This document shows positions 1 to 8,123 of a stretch of 64,000 nucleotides of DNA, in pieces. This stretch comes from Vibrio metoecus. GTDB lineage: Bacteria > Pseudomonadota > Gammaproteobacteria > Enterobacterales > Vibrionaceae. The notes below the pieces were generated by a model. The model was not told the origin of the DNA. It did not search any database and saw only the letters and a program-made list of their open reading frames with translations. Position 1 is the first letter of the stretch. Every line of letters begins with the position of its first letter. The position numbers and the translations under genes are program-made. The stretch is from positions 186,001-250,000 of the forward strand of contig NZ_JJMN01000046.1 in NCBI RefSeq assembly GCF_000696385.1, in the 5' to 3' direction.

Positions 1-389
1 TGCTGTTGAGTAATATTTTTCGCAGTCCAAATGACGGTTCTTTCCTCCCCTTCCAATAAAGGTAAAGGTTTTATAATACCTTCAAACCAGATCTGCATAG
101 GCTTAGGTACATGAGCGGGTAGCTCAATCATCTGCTCCTCTTCAAACTTATACTTCACTCTTTGGGTGGTATTTTCGCTCAATGCTCGATTGATATAGCC
201 AAGAAACTCATCGGCCATCTCGCCAGGCAGAATGTCATGCAGATGACGTCCGATAAAATCTTTACAATCAAAACCTGTTTCATTTTCTGCACCACCAAAG
301 ACATCCACATATCGTCCTGATTCTGAAAAGATAAAGATATGATCCGGTAGTGAATCCAATATGGTGTAGTAGCGATAACTTTCGCTCAT
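1..389 (-). CDS. PAS-domain sensory protein, N-terminal part (runs off left edge)
   Basis: An open frame on the minus strand begins at ATG 387-389 and stays open to base 1, giving about 129 residues without a stop. The start is preceded by AGGGA; an in-frame ATG two codons upstream is an alternative. The translation reads as a PAS domain: it opens MSESYRYYTILDSLPDHIFI, continues with a segment FSESGRYVDVFGG, then IGRHLHDILP, and ends in WTAKNITQQ, the usual end of a PAS core. No membrane segment or signal peptide is visible, so the sensor should be cytosolic. PAS domains like this commonly precede GGDEF, EAL or histidine kinase modules; a diguanylate cyclase is a reasonable guess, but the output domain lies outside the window. 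Confidence 0.75.
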   Translation of the reverse strand, partial: MSESYRYYTILDSLPDHIFIFSESGRYVDVFGGAENETGFDCKDFIGRHLHDILPGEMADEFLGYINRALSENTTQRVKYKFEEEQMIELPAHVPKPMQIWFEGIIKPLPLLEGEERTVIWTAKNITQQ

Positions 390-427
390 GTGCATCCCTG
401 AATAGAGAAATGAAAAAATATCGCTAT

Positions 428-457
428 AAAATATGCTGTCACTCAAATAGGAGTCAA
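428..457 (-). promoter_or_regulatory. Candidate sigma-70 promoter for the PAS gene
   Basis: On the minus strand TTGACT (452-457) is followed after 18 bases by TATTTT (428-433), about 30 bases before the probable transcription start region of the PAS gene and some 40 bases before its ATG. The match to the -35 consensus is five of six. It was found by eye in a 130-bp gap, so chance cannot be excluded. Confidence 0.35.
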
Positions 458-519
458 CTGACCCTTGTTACTAAACAAGCAAAAAGTAAATATAATGTAT
501 CCGCTATGCGAGGCTAATC

Positions 520-1527
520 TCACTTATTTAAGGAACACACACTGCTACGCACCACTAAAGTCGGTTCTAACTGTACGACTTGTGCGGTGGTGTCTGGGTT
601 TTCCAAGCGATAAAGCAAGGTATCCACCGCCGCTTTGCCGAGGCGGTATTTGGGTTGATGGATGGTGGTTAACGCCGGGGTCATAAACTTAGCGATATGC
701 ACATCATCGTAGCCAATCAAGGAGAGATCGTCCGGTACTCGCAAACCTCGTTGGCTGGCGGCTTGAATCACGCCCATCGCCATCATGTCGTTACACACAA
801 ACAGTGCGCTCGGCAGTTTTCCACGTTCACAAAGCTTTTCAAATGCGTTGTAGCCACCTTCACACTCGAAGTCAGATTCAACAATCCAATCTGGATTGAT
901 CGCAATTCCTTTTTCCGACAACGCTCGCTTATAGCCTTCATAACGCATTTGCGCTTGATGACGAATCAGAGGTCCAGTGATACAACCAATTTCTCTGTGT
1001 CCACATTCAATCAGGTGTTTGGCCGCCATGTAGCCGCCTTGCAGTGAGTTGTCTTGAATTTTGTCACTGGCAAACAGGATTGGGCCCCAGTCCATCACGA
1101 CAACAGGAATATCGGGATAACGATCAAACACATCCAACCGTTCTCCCTCTAGGGTTGAACACATCAGCAATAAACCATCGACACGCTTTTGCAGCAAGGT
1201 ATTGATGCTGGCTTTCATGCGTTGGTTATCGCCTTCGGTGTTACACAGAATCAGGTTATAACCTTTGTGATAACAACTACGTTCTACGCCTTTTACCACT
1301 TCACCAAAAAATGGGTTGGTTGAAGTGGTCACTAACATACCGATGGTTTTGGTGCGGTTCATTTTTAGGCTACGCGCGAGGGCGGAAGGCGCGTAATTGA
1401 GTTGCTGAGCCGCGTTGTTCACCCGCTCAGCAATTTCATCACTCACAAAACGGCTTTTATTGATCACATGGCTCACGGTTGAAGTGGAGACGCCTGCAAG
1501 TCGAGCGATATCCTTCATGGTGGCCAT
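520..1527 (-). CDS. rbsR: Ribose operon repressor RbsR (LacI family)
   Basis: A 335-residue LacI/GalR-family repressor, normal length for RbsR. Residues 1-25 (MATMKDIARLAGVSTSTVSH) form the helix-turn-helix, followed by the hinge helix segment NYAPSALARSLK that inserts in the minor groove of the operator. The rest is a periplasmic-binding-protein-like effector domain containing TIGMLVTTSTNPFFGEVVKG and LIGYDDVHIAKF. By family knowledge it binds the rbs operator and lets go when ribose is present. It is the last gene of rbsDACBKR, 9 bp after rbsK, as in enterobacteria. A perfect LacI-type palindrome at 6555-6572 upstream of rbsD is its likely target. Confidence 0.95.
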   Translation of the reverse strand: MATMKDIARLAGVSTSTVSHVINKSRFVSDEIAERVNNAAQQLNYAPSALARSLKMNRTKTIGMLVTTSTNPFFGEVVKGVERSCYHKGYNLILCNTEGDNQRMKASINTLLQKRVDGLLLMCSTLEGERLDVFDRYPDIPVVVMDWGPILFASDKIQDNSLQGGYMAAKHLIECGHREIGCITGPLIRHQAQMRYEGYKRALSEKGIAINPDWIVESDFECEGGYNAFEKLCERGKLPSALFVCNDMMAMGVIQAASQRGLRVPDDLSLIGYDDVHIAKFMTPALTTIHQPKYRLGKAAVDTLLYRLENPDTTAQVVQLEPTLVVRSSVCSLNK

Positions 1528-1536
1528 GTTTCTCTC

Positions 1537-2457
1537 CTATGAGTGTTCTTTTAAAAAGGTATCGACTTCCATACGAGTGGGAATCGAAGTTTGCGCGCCA
1601 AAGCGCGTCACTGAGATCGCCGCAGCAGCATGGGCAAACTTAATGGCTGATTCTAGTGGCATTTCTTGCAACAAGCCAGTCACCAATGCACCGTTAAAGG
1701 TATCACCTGCGGCAGTGGTGTCCGTGGCTTTCACCACAAAACCGGGAATTCGTTGCCCACGACCATTTTCGCTTAGCCAAACACCTTTTGAGCCAAGAGT
1801 AATGATAACAATCTCGATGCCTTTACAGTGTAAAGCGTCCGCCGCTTGCTGCGCGCTAGCATCATCCGAGACCGTAATTCCGGTGAGCACTTCCGCTTCG
1901 GTTTCATTCGGCGTGATCAGATCTACACACTTCAGCAGTTCATCAGGCAATTCGCGAGCAGGCGCTGGGTTAAGAATCACATTGGTTTTGGCCGCTTTCG
2001 CTTCTTGCGCCGCTTTTAAAATGCCATCGAGCGGAGTTTCTAGTTGCATCAGCAGATAACGTGCATCCCGAATCGCCGCGAGATCAGGCTCAATCGCGGC
2101 AGCAGTCAACTTGGCATTGGCTTCTGCAGAAATGCAGATACTGTTCTCGCCACTGTCGGAGACTTGAATCATCGCAATGCCGGTTGGGCAATTCGGTTGC
2201 AGTTTCACGCCCGCCGTATTGATGCCATCTAACTTAAAACTTTCACGAATATTAATGCCAAACGAATCATCGCCAACACAGGCAATGAAACCCACATCCG
2301 CTTGCATACGAGCGGCGGCAACCGCTTGGTTTGCCCCTTTTCCACCCGGAATGACTTGATAATTGCGCCCGTGTAGGGTTTCTCCTGGGCGAGGAAATGA
2401 AGGCACTTGCAGCACATGGTCTGCATTGACGCTACCCAGAACCACCAACTTATTCAT
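1537..2457 (-). CDS. rbsK: Ribokinase RbsK
   Basis: A 306-residue PfkB-family sugar kinase that phosphorylates ribose at O5 with ATP to give ribose 5-phosphate in the cytosol. The N-terminal family signature is seen as GGKGANQAVAAAR (about residues 38-50), and the C-terminal signature DTTAAGDTFNGAL (about 247-259) holds the catalytic Asp of the GAGD-type motif. NPAPARELP and TPNETEAEVLTG are the usual substrate- and nucleotide-side motifs of ribokinase. It lies in the rbs operon between rbsB and rbsR, separated from rbsB by a 138-bp gap that contains a strong hairpin, which suggests a lower transcript dose than rbsB. Confidence 0.96.
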   Translation of the reverse strand: MNKLVVLGSVNADHVLQVPSFPRPGETLHGRNYQVIPGGKGANQAVAAARMQADVGFIACVGDDSFGINIRESFKLDGINTAGVKLQPNCPTGIAMIQVSDSGENSICISAEANAKLTAAAIEPDLAAIRDARYLLMQLETPLDGILKAAQEAKAAKTNVILNPAPARELPDELLKCVDLITPNETEAEVLTGITVSDDASAQQAADALHCKGIEIVIITLGSKGVWLSENGRGQRIPGFVVKATDTTAAGDTFNGALVTGLLQEMPLESAIKFAHAAAAISVTRFGAQTSIPTRMEVDTFLKEHS

Positions 2458-2562
2458 ACGGTTATCCTTTGTATTGATGAGGAAAAACAGAGTGGTTTAA
2501 TGGCTGATACCCTCTTTATTCATTGGGTAAACGAGGAAAATAGAACCAGTAAACCGCTCGGT

Positions 2563-2588
2563 TTTCCCTCCTCATGTGAGGAGGGAAA
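2563..2588 (-). repeat. Perfect intercistronic hairpin between rbsB and rbsK
   Basis: TTTCCCTCCTCA (2563-2574) and TGAGGAGGGAAA (2577-2588) are perfect inverted repeats separated by TG. The hairpin begins 7 bp past the rbsB stop codon. No T-tract follows in the transcribed direction, so it looks less like a full terminator than like an mRNA-stabilising or attenuating stem, the kind that raises binding-protein levels above those of the downstream kinase. That role is inferred from position and from analogy with other binding-protein operons. Confidence 0.6.
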
Positions 2589-2595
2589 CGGGTGA

Positions 2596-3477
2596 TTATT
2601 TTGAAATCACTTTCAGTGCGACAGGGATATAAGCTTCCACTTTTTCACCCTTGAGCATTTTATCGGCAGTTTCAATACCAATCGCGCCAATCATGTCTGG
2701 CTGTTGTGCGACAGTGGCTGCTAATTGGCCGCGCTCTACTGCTGCGATGCCATCATCGGTGCCATCAAAGCCGACAATCATCACTGACTTGCCTGACGCT
2801 TGAATCGCACGCAGTGCACCCAATGCCATTTCATCGTTTTGCGCGAAAACCGCTTGAACATCTGGGTTCGCTGCCAGTAGGTTTTCCATCACGTTCAAAC
2901 CTTTAGTACGGTCAAAATCCGCAGGTTGGCTAGCCAACAGTTGCATCTTGCTGCCTTTCACCGCATTCATGAAACCTTCACCACGCTCACGCGCCGCTGA
3001 AGTTCCGGCAATGCCTTCCAATTGGATCACTTTGGCATCGCTGCCAATTTTCGCTTCAATAAAGTGGCCTGCCATTTCGCCACCGACCACGTTATCGGAC
3101 GCAATGTGGCTCACTACCTCACCACGGCTCGCGCCACGGTCAAGCGTCAGCACTGGGATTTTTGAGCGGTTCGCGATACGAATCGCGTTAGAAACCGCAT
3201 CCGAATCAGTCGGGTTGATCAGAATCGCTTTTACGCCGCGCACCGTCAGATCTTCCACGTTCGAAAGCTCCTTGCTTGGGTCATTTTGCGAGTCCAGCAC
3301 AATCAGGTTGTAGCCAAGTTCTTTGGCTTTCGCTTCGGCCCCATCCTTCATGGTCACGAAAAACGGGTTGTTCAGCGTTGAAAGTACAATCGCCACGGTA
3401 TCTTGCGCTTGCGCCGCAAAAGAAACCGAAGTGGAAAGTAGAGCAGCAGAGATAAGACGTTGGTTCAGTTTTTTCAT
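2596..3477 (-). CDS. rbsB: Ribose ABC transporter periplasmic binding protein RbsB
   Basis: A periplasmic ribose-binding protein of about 293 residues that delivers ribose to RbsAC. It starts [20 protein letters not shown] with a clear Sec signal peptide cleaved after AAQA. The mature part begins [15 protein letters not shown], and ends with [17 protein letters not shown]; both are typical of RbsB. I chose ATG 3475-3477 because AAGGA lies 8 bases upstream; ATG 3481-3483, two codons earlier, aligns with the usual E. coli start but has only 2 bases of spacing. Third from last in the operon, followed by the hairpin at 2563-2588. Confidence 0.95.
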   Translation of the reverse strand: MKKLNQRLISAALLSTSVSFAAQAQDTVAIVLSTLNNPFFVTMKDGAEAKAKELGYNLIVLDSQNDPSKELSNVEDLTVRGVKAILINPTDSDAVSNAIRIANRSKIPVLTLDRGASRGEVVSHIASDNVVGGEMAGHFIEAKIGSDAKVIQLEGIAGTSAARERGEGFMNAVKGSKMQLLASQPADFDRTKGLNVMENLLAANPDVQAVFAQNDEMALGALRAIQASGKSVMIVGFDGTDDGIAAVERGQLAATVAQQPDMIGAIGIETADKMLKGEKVEAYIPVALKVISK

Positions 3478-3537
3478 TCTCATAGTCCTTTTTGGTTGCG
3501 CCTCGCAGCTCTTGCCCTGCTGAGGCGGATTCACGTT

Positions 3538-4521
3538 TTATTTATTTTTGTTGTCTACCAAGACCGCCAGCAAAATAACCACAGCTTTCGCAATCATTTG
3601 GTAGTAGGAGGAAACATCGAGCAAGTTCAATGCGTTGTTTAAAAATCCGATGATGAGAGCGCCGATCAGCGTGCCCATGATGCGACCTTTACCGCCCATC
3701 AAACTGGTGCCCCCGAGCACCACAGCCGCAATCGCGTCCAATTCATAGCCCATACCCGCGGTTGGTTGCGCAGAAGAGAGGCGAGATGTCACGATGATGC
3801 CTGCTAGCGCGGCCAGTAAACCACAGATGGCATACACCCCGATTTTGACGCGATCAACGTTGATACCAGAGAGACGAGTCGCCGATTCGTTGCCGCCCAC
3901 TGCATACACATAACGGCCAAAGCGAGTGTGATTGAGTAGATACCAAGCGCCGGCAAACACCACTACCATCAGCCATACCGGAACCGGAATGCCCAGTGCG
4001 TAACCCGTGCCGAACCACGCAAAGGTGTCCGCCGTATCGGTGAATCCAGTCGAAATAGGACGCCCATCGGTGTACACCATGGTCACGCCGCGCAGCAGAG
4101 TCATGGTCACTAGTGTCGCGATAAAGGCCTGAACTTTACCTTTGGCAATGATGATGCCGCTGATTGCGCCAAGCGCAGCACCAGCCAGCAAAGCCGTAGG
4201 CACAGCTACCAGAACAGGGACTTCCATCGCCACTAAGGTGGCCGCAAAAGCGCCACACAAGGCGAGCACAGAACCGACGCTCAAATCAATCCCTGCGGTT
4301 AAGATGACCAAGGTCATACCCACAGCGATGATCGCGTTGACCGAAGTTTGGCGCAGAATATTCAGTATGTTATCAACCGTGAAAAAATTGGGGTTTAAGA
4401 AAGAGACGACAACCACTAAAAACAGCAGTGCGATCAGCGATTTTTGTTCAATCAACCACTCTTTACTGAGCAGTTTTTTACGGTTATCAGATGTCGTATT
4501 AGTCATGGTTCGGGTACTCAT
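3538..4521 (-). CDS. rbsC: Ribose ABC transporter permease RbsC
   Basis: An inner-membrane permease of about 327 residues with some eight to ten hydrophobic segments, for example SLIALLFLVVVVSFL near the start and AVVILLAVLVD at the end. The motifs TSVNAIIAVGMTLVILTAG and GIDLSVGSVLAL are hallmarks of the RbsC/AraH/XylH permease family, and AVVLGGTSLMGGKGR is the EAA-like loop that contacts the ATPase. ATG 4519-4521 was chosen because AAGGAT precedes it at good spacing; the frame is open six codons further and would overlap rbsA. It works with RbsA and RbsB to import ribose. Confidence 0.94.
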   Translation of the reverse strand: MSTRTMTNTTSDNRKKLLSKEWLIEQKSLIALLFLVVVVSFLNPNFFTVDNILNILRQTSVNAIIAVGMTLVILTAGIDLSVGSVLALCGAFAATLVAMEVPVLVAVPTALLAGAALGAISGIIIAKGKVQAFIATLVTMTLLRGVTMVYTDGRPISTGFTDTADTFAWFGTGYALGIPVPVWLMVVVFAGAWYLLNHTRFGRYVYAVGGNESATRLSGINVDRVKIGVYAICGLLAALAGIIVTSRLSSAQPTAGMGYELDAIAAVVLGGTSLMGGKGRIMGTLIGALIIGFLNNALNLLDVSSYYQMIAKAVVILLAVLVDNKNK

Positions 4522-4535
4522 GCTGTATCCTTGTT

Positions 4536-6041
4536 TCATGCTGCGTGAGCAGGGTTACGCCCTACTGCACACGCCATTAATTTCTCTTGATCGGCTTCGC
4601 TCGCCATAAATTCGCCGCTAATCCGCCCTTCATGCATCACCAGAATGCGATCACTCATACCAAGCACTTCGGGCATTTCTGAGGAGACTAAAATGATGCT
4701 CATGCCTTCAGCTTTGAATTGGTTGATCAGTTGATAGATCTCTTTTTTCGCACCGACGTCAACGCCGCGAGTCGGTTCGTCCAAAATCAGCACTTTGGGT
4801 TTGGTCATCAGTCCTTTGGCGATCGCAACTTTCTGCTGATTACCACCGGAAAGATTGCCGATAATTTGCTCACGACTTGGGGTTTTAATGTTGAACAGGC
4901 GAATAAAGTCATCCACAGCAATCACTTCATCGGCATGACGAATTTGCACACCTTTGCTTAGTTGATCGAGCGCGCAAAGTGACATGTTCTCTTTCACCGA
5001 AAGGCCAAGCACCAAGCCATCGCCTTTACGATCTTCAGAGATATAAGCGATACCATTGGCCAAACCATCTTGCGGGCTGACAGGATTAACCGTGCGCCCG
5101 TTGAGGTTAATCACGCCACGCTCCGAAGGCAGCGCGCCATAAATCACCTTCATCAGTTCAGTGCGCCCAGCCCCCATCAGGCCAGAAACGCCAAGTATTT
5201 CACCTTTTTTGAGCGTAAAGCTGACATCGTGCACACCCGAGCCAGTTAGGCCAATCACCTCAAGGCTGATGTCACCTTGCTGCGCGGCGATACGTGGGTA
5301 CTGCTCTTCCAGTTTACGCCCGACCATCATCTCAATCAGGCCATCTTCATTGGTATCGCACACGCGGCACTCACCAATAAATTTGCCGTCACGTAGTACG
5401 GTGATGTCGTCACAAATCTCAAAAATCTCTTTCAAACGGTGCGAGATATACACAATGCCGCAGCCTTGTTCGCGCAGTTCATTAATGACATTGAACAGAG
5501 ATTCGGTTTCGGTATCGGTCAGCGCATCGGTCGGTTCATCCATGATGATAACTTTCGATTCAAACGACAGCGCTTTGGCGAATTTCCTACCCATCTGCTG
5601 CTCACCCAAGCTCAGCTCGCCGAGCAAGGTTTTAGCACTGTGTTTCACATTCAAACGATCGAGCAGTTGATCCGCTTTACGATGCATTTCATCCCACAGA
5701 ATGCGTCCGAATGGCGAAGTCATCTCACGACCAAGGAAAATATTTTCCGCAATCGTCAGCTGCGGGATCAGGTTGAGCTCTTGGTGAATAATGCTGATGC
5801 CCGCCAGTTGCGAATCACGCGGGCCTTTAAAACTGACAGGTTGGCCTTGATACTCAATGCTGCCCGCATCTTTGCTATAAATGCCGGTCAGCACTTTCAT
5901 CAAGGTTGATTTGCCAGCACCGTTTTCACCCATTAACGCCATTACCCGCCCCGGATAGACATTCAGGCTCGCTTTGTCCAAGGCTTTTACGCCAGGGAAC
6001 GCTTTTTCAATTTGGCTCAGGGCTAAAATTGCTTGAGTCAT
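4536..6041 (-). CDS. rbsA: Ribose ABC transporter ATPase RbsA (with a local compensated triple insertion)
   Basis: A double-ABC ATPase of 501 residues that powers ribose import. The first nucleotide-binding domain has Walker A GENGAGKS, signature LSLGEQQ and Walker [12 protein letters not shown]; the second has the degenerate P-loop [10 protein letters not shown], signature LSGGNQQK and [14 protein letters not shown] 6039-6041 follows GGAGG. One oddity: just after the first signature the protein reads [11 protein letters not shown], where this family almost invariably has QQMVEIAKAL. The bases at 5580-5592 explain this as three extra single bases that together add one codon and restore the frame. 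This is probably sequence error rather than a real change; if real it would sit next to the ATPase signature helix. Confidence 0.94.
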   Translation of the reverse strand: MTQAILALSQIEKAFPGVKALDKASLNVYPGRVMALMGENGAGKSTLMKVLTGIYSKDAGSIEYQGQPVSFKGPRDSQLAGISIIHQELNLIPQLTIAENIFLGREMTSPFGRILWDEMHRKADQLLDRLNVKHSAKTLLGELSLGEQQMGRKFAKALSFESKVIIMDEPTDALTDTETESLFNVINELREQGCGIVYISHRLKEIFEICDDITVLRDGKFIGECRVCDTNEDGLIEMMVGRKLEEQYPRIAAQQGDISLEVIGLTGSGVHDVSFTLKKGEILGVSGLMGAGRTELMKVIYGALPSERGVINLNGRTVNPVSPQDGLANGIAYISEDRKGDGLVLGLSVKENMSLCALDQLSKGVQIRHADEVIAVDDFIRLFNIKTPSREQIIGNLSGGNQQKVAIAKGLMTKPKVLILDEPTRGVDVGAKKEIYQLINQFKAEGMSIILVSSEMPEVLGMSDRILVMHEGRISGEFMASEADQEKLMACAVGRNPAHAA

Positions 6042-6067
6042 AGTGGTTCCTCCATGGTTGGGCGTGG

Positions 6068-6487
6068 TTAAAACACGACACCCGCTTGGAAAATCACATT
6101 GGCGTAAGGTGTACATTCACCGGTGCGCACTACCGCGCGGCTTTGCAGCGTGCGTTGTTTAAACGCTTCATGGCTGATGTATTGGATAGCAATCGGCTTA
6201 CCGCACAACTGTTCTTCTGCTTTCAGCTCGCGACATAAGGCTTCATGTAACACAGGGCTTACTTGAGCAAACTCTTGTGCCACGATGACACTTTCAATCT
6301 GCGATTCAGACAAAATCACCCGTACTGTTTCCAAAAAAGAAGGCACCCCGTGAGTCAGCGCGAGATCAATACGCGTCACTTCATCAGGGATTGGCAGCCC
6401 AGCATCACAGATCGTGATTTCATCGGTATGGCCGAGTGTTGCCACCAAGTAAGAGAGTTCAGAGTTTAGTAGGGTACTTTTTTTCAT
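6068..6487 (-). CDS. rbsD: D-ribose pyranase RbsD
   Basis: A 139-residue protein, exactly the usual length of RbsD, which interconverts the beta-pyran and beta-furan forms of ribose so that imported sugar fits ribokinase. Family motifs include [17 protein letters not shown] near the N-terminus (with the conserved His) and the C-terminal [22 protein letters not shown] 6485-6487 is preceded by AAGGTATC. First gene of the operon; its stop lies 26 bp before rbsA. The 5' region carries the RbsR-type palindrome and a likely CRP site. Confidence 0.95.
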   Translation of the reverse strand: MKKSTLLNSELSYLVATLGHTDEITICDAGLPIPDEVTRIDLALTHGVPSFLETVRVILSESQIESVIVAQEFAQVSPVLHEALCRELKAEEQLCGKPIAIQYISHEAFKQRTLQSRAVVRTGECTPYANVIFQAGVVF

Positions 6488-6554
6488 GGTGATACCTTTT
6501 ATTGATTCACGTTTGAATAACGACAGCATCACTTTCAATTGGCGAAAAAATGCA

Positions 6555-6572
6555 CATCGAAACGTTTCGATG
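6555..6572 (-). promoter_or_regulatory. RbsR operator palindrome
   Basis: CATCGAAACGTTTCGATG is a perfect 18-bp palindrome with the central CG step typical of LacI/GalR-family operators, and shares the CGAAACGTTTCG core of the enterobacterial rbs operator. It lies 68-85 bp upstream of the rbsD start codon, the right place to block rbsDACBKR transcription. The repressor gene is in the same operon, so autoregulation is expected. Confidence 0.85.
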
Positions 6573-6619
6573 ACATAATAGTTAACTCAATTAAGTTTGC
6601 ACGCGACAAATCGGCAGAA

Positions 6620-6635
6620 TGTGAAAACGATCAGC
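6620..6635. promoter_or_regulatory. Candidate CRP-cAMP site upstream of rbsD
   Basis: TGTGA, six bases, TCAGC: the left half-site is perfect and the right half keeps three of five bases of TCACA. It lies about 64 bp further upstream than the centre of the RbsR palindrome, which fits an activator placed ahead of a repressible ribose promoter. rbs operons are CRP-activated in enterobacteria; here the role is inferred. Confidence 0.4.
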
Positions 6636-6768
6636 AAAATGAGGCTTCACATACGCAACTGAATGAGTTCAATTCGAGATGGCACCATCTTTTCGCGCTG
6701 ATTTAACACAGCGGCCTCGTGGTTCGGTATAGTGACGCCAACAAACTAAAGCAGTGAATGAGGATCGA

Positions 6769-7029
6769 ATGAAAAACGCTCTACTAGTAATCTTGAGTGC
6801 GCTAGCGCTTTCAGCCTGTAGCGAAGTCGGCAGCAAAGCTTGGTGTGAAGATATGCGTGAAAAACCGAAAAGCGAGTGGAATACTCAAGACACGCTCGAC
6901 TTCGCCAAACACTGCATTTTCAACAATGAAGTCGGTAGCAAATCTTGGTGCGAAGATATGGATGAAAAATCCAAAGGTGACTGGACAGCCAAAGAAGCAG
7001 GTTCGTACGCTAAATATTGTGTTCTGTGA
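6769..7029 (+). CDS. Small lipoprotein with two DUF3012 repeats
   Basis: An 86-residue lipoprotein. It starts MKNALLVILSALALSACSEV, a short signal peptide with lipobox LSAC, so the mature protein begins at Cys 17. The mature part consists of two near-identical modules: EVGSKAWCEDMREKPKSEW followed by NTQDTLDFAKHC, then EVGSKSWCEDMDEKSKGDW followed by TAKEAGSYAKYC. Each matches DUF3012, a module of unknown function known from gamma-proteobacterial lipoproteins. Four Cys (two per module) could form disulfides in the periplasm. ATG 6769 is preceded by GAGGATC. It is transcribed away from the rbs operon and ends at a strong terminator (7036-7067). Function unknown. Confidence 0.85.
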   Translation: MKNALLVILSALALSACSEVGSKAWCEDMREKPKSEWNTQDTLDFAKHCIFNNEVGSKSWCEDMDEKSKGDWTAKEAGSYAKYCVL

Positions 7030-7035
7030 GTAGGA

Positions 7036-7067
7036 AAACCCCCAGTGTTTAATTGCTCTGGGGGTTT
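7036..7067 (+). terminator. Hairpin terminator after the DUF3012 lipoprotein gene
   Basis: AAACCCCCAG (7036-7045) pairs perfectly with CTGGGGGTTT (7058-7067) around a 12-base loop, starting 7 bp after the stop codon. The U-rich end is only the TTT of the stem, so it is a moderate intrinsic terminator and may serve both directions against the minus-strand immunity genes. Confidence 0.75.
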
Positions 7068-7176
7068 AACAACGACTCAATTTAATCGATGTATTTTTAA
7101 TATCATTGATATTTAATTAACAATCCGTAATAAACCCAAGGCATTCATTATCACAAACTTATTTGTGATACTAATC

Positions 7177-7572
7177 CTAACTATTATCAACATCCTCTAT
7201 ATACTGTTGAATGTAAATATCAAGGCCTTGTAGCATCGAAAGTTCACATTGGTTCATTAGCAATTCACCACGTTGGCCACCGACATTTATATAAAGCATA
7301 CACTTTTCATGAATAGCTAATCTTTGCTTGCTGTAGAAATCATCAGGAAAGCCATAATCTATAGACTTAGAAGAAATATTATTTCTAATCTGAGTCTCTG
7401 ACTTAGCTATCTCATTTTGGATACACACTAGAATTTTTTGATGTACTCCAGATGTATCATTGCAGTTTTCACTAGCAATAGCGCCACCACTAACACCAAA
7501 CCATATAAGTAAAATAGTAGAATACGCAGAAATTAAATTATTCACTATAATTAACACATAATTTAGATTCAA
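7177..7572 (-). CDS. Periplasmic LprI-like lysozyme inhibitor, candidate T6SS immunity protein
   Basis: A 131-residue protein with a long N-terminal hydrophobic stretch (about residues 5-33) ending in GGAIASE, best read as a signal peptide. The mature part has the spacing of the lysozyme-inhibitor LprI-N family (DUF1311): an early Cys pair (NCNDT and VCIQNEIAKSE), a middle EKCMLYINVGGQRG and a late NQCELSML before the terminal helix. Such proteins block peptidoglycan hydrolases in the periplasm. It overlaps the preceding gene by 35 bp and follows a VgrG with a lysozyme domain, so immunity to that effector (TsiV3-type role) is inferred. The gene is visibly AT-rich compared with the rest of the cluster. 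Confidence 0.7.
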   Translation of the reverse strand: MNLNYVLIIVNNLISAYSTILLIWFGVSGGAIASENCNDTSGVHQKILVCIQNEIAKSETQIRNNISSKSIDYGFPDDFYSKQRLAIHEKCMLYINVGGQRGELLMNQCELSMLQGLDIYIQQYIEDVDNS

Positions 7573-8119
7573 ATAATTTCTCTATGAATTTGTCATTTGT
7601 ATAGAATGGATATTTAATGATTAATTTCTCATCATCAATTATTCTTCTATAAAAAAAATCGCCACCATAGAAATATTCATTTTCAAATTTATATTCTCTC
7701 CTTACTGAACCAGATTCAATCGTAAAAATATACGGCGTAAACTGAACAAACCAAGGTGTTATATTATCAGAACTTGCATATCTCGTCTGGATAAAAACTC
7801 TCATGTTGGCATCTGATGCCTTACAAGAAAAAACAAATACATCTTGTCCATATGGCTTGAAATCTTTTTGTTCAAATAATAAACTTTGACTACCAGAGAT
7901 TCTGATAAATGCTTTAAGGCTACCATCATTGAGACCTTCTTTTTTCAGGATACTCTCTTTCTGGAAAGAAATTTGAAACTCTTTTCCTTGGAAATCTTTT
8001 ATCTTCTCATCTTGAGTTTCTATATATGATGATACAATTAAATCATCAACATTTTCATCATTAGCTCGAGCTATACTGAAACATAGAGTTAAGACGATAA
8101 GATACAAACAATTTTTCAT
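7538..8119 (-). CDS. Secreted protein next to vgrG, candidate immunity or accessory protein
   Basis: A 193-residue protein of a family I do not recognise. It starts MKNCLYLIVLTLCFSIARAND with a clear signal peptide cleaved after ARA, so the product is periplasmic. The mature part is rich in aromatic and charged residues and beta-prone (for example FQISFQKES and FTPYIFTIESGSVRREYKF); three Cys remain after cleavage. The start codon lies 4 bp past the end of the vgrG GH19 region and its end overlaps the LprI-like gene by 35 bp, so the three are probably co-transcribed. Position alone suggests protection against the VgrG effector; which of the two genes is the main immunity protein is unresolved. 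AT-rich like its neighbour. Confidence 0.65.
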   Translation of the reverse strand: MKNCLYLIVLTLCFSIARANDENVDDLIVSSYIETQDEKIKDFQGKEFQISFQKESILKKEGLNDGSLKAFIRISGSQSLLFEQKDFKPYGQDVFVFSCKASDANMRVFIQTRYASSDNITPWFVQFTPYIFTIESGSVRREYKFENEYFYGGDFFYRRIIDDEKLIIKYPFYTNDKFIEKLFESKLCVNYSE

Positions 8120-8123
8120 AAAA

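Noticed and set aside
465..686. Plus-strand open frame opposite rbsR
   Set aside because: Antisense shadow of the well-supported repressor gene.
6541..6640. Full -35/-10 promoter for the rbs operon
   Set aside because: TATTAT is visible on the minus strand but the hexamer 17 bases upstream matches the -35 consensus poorly, so I list only the operator and CRP site.
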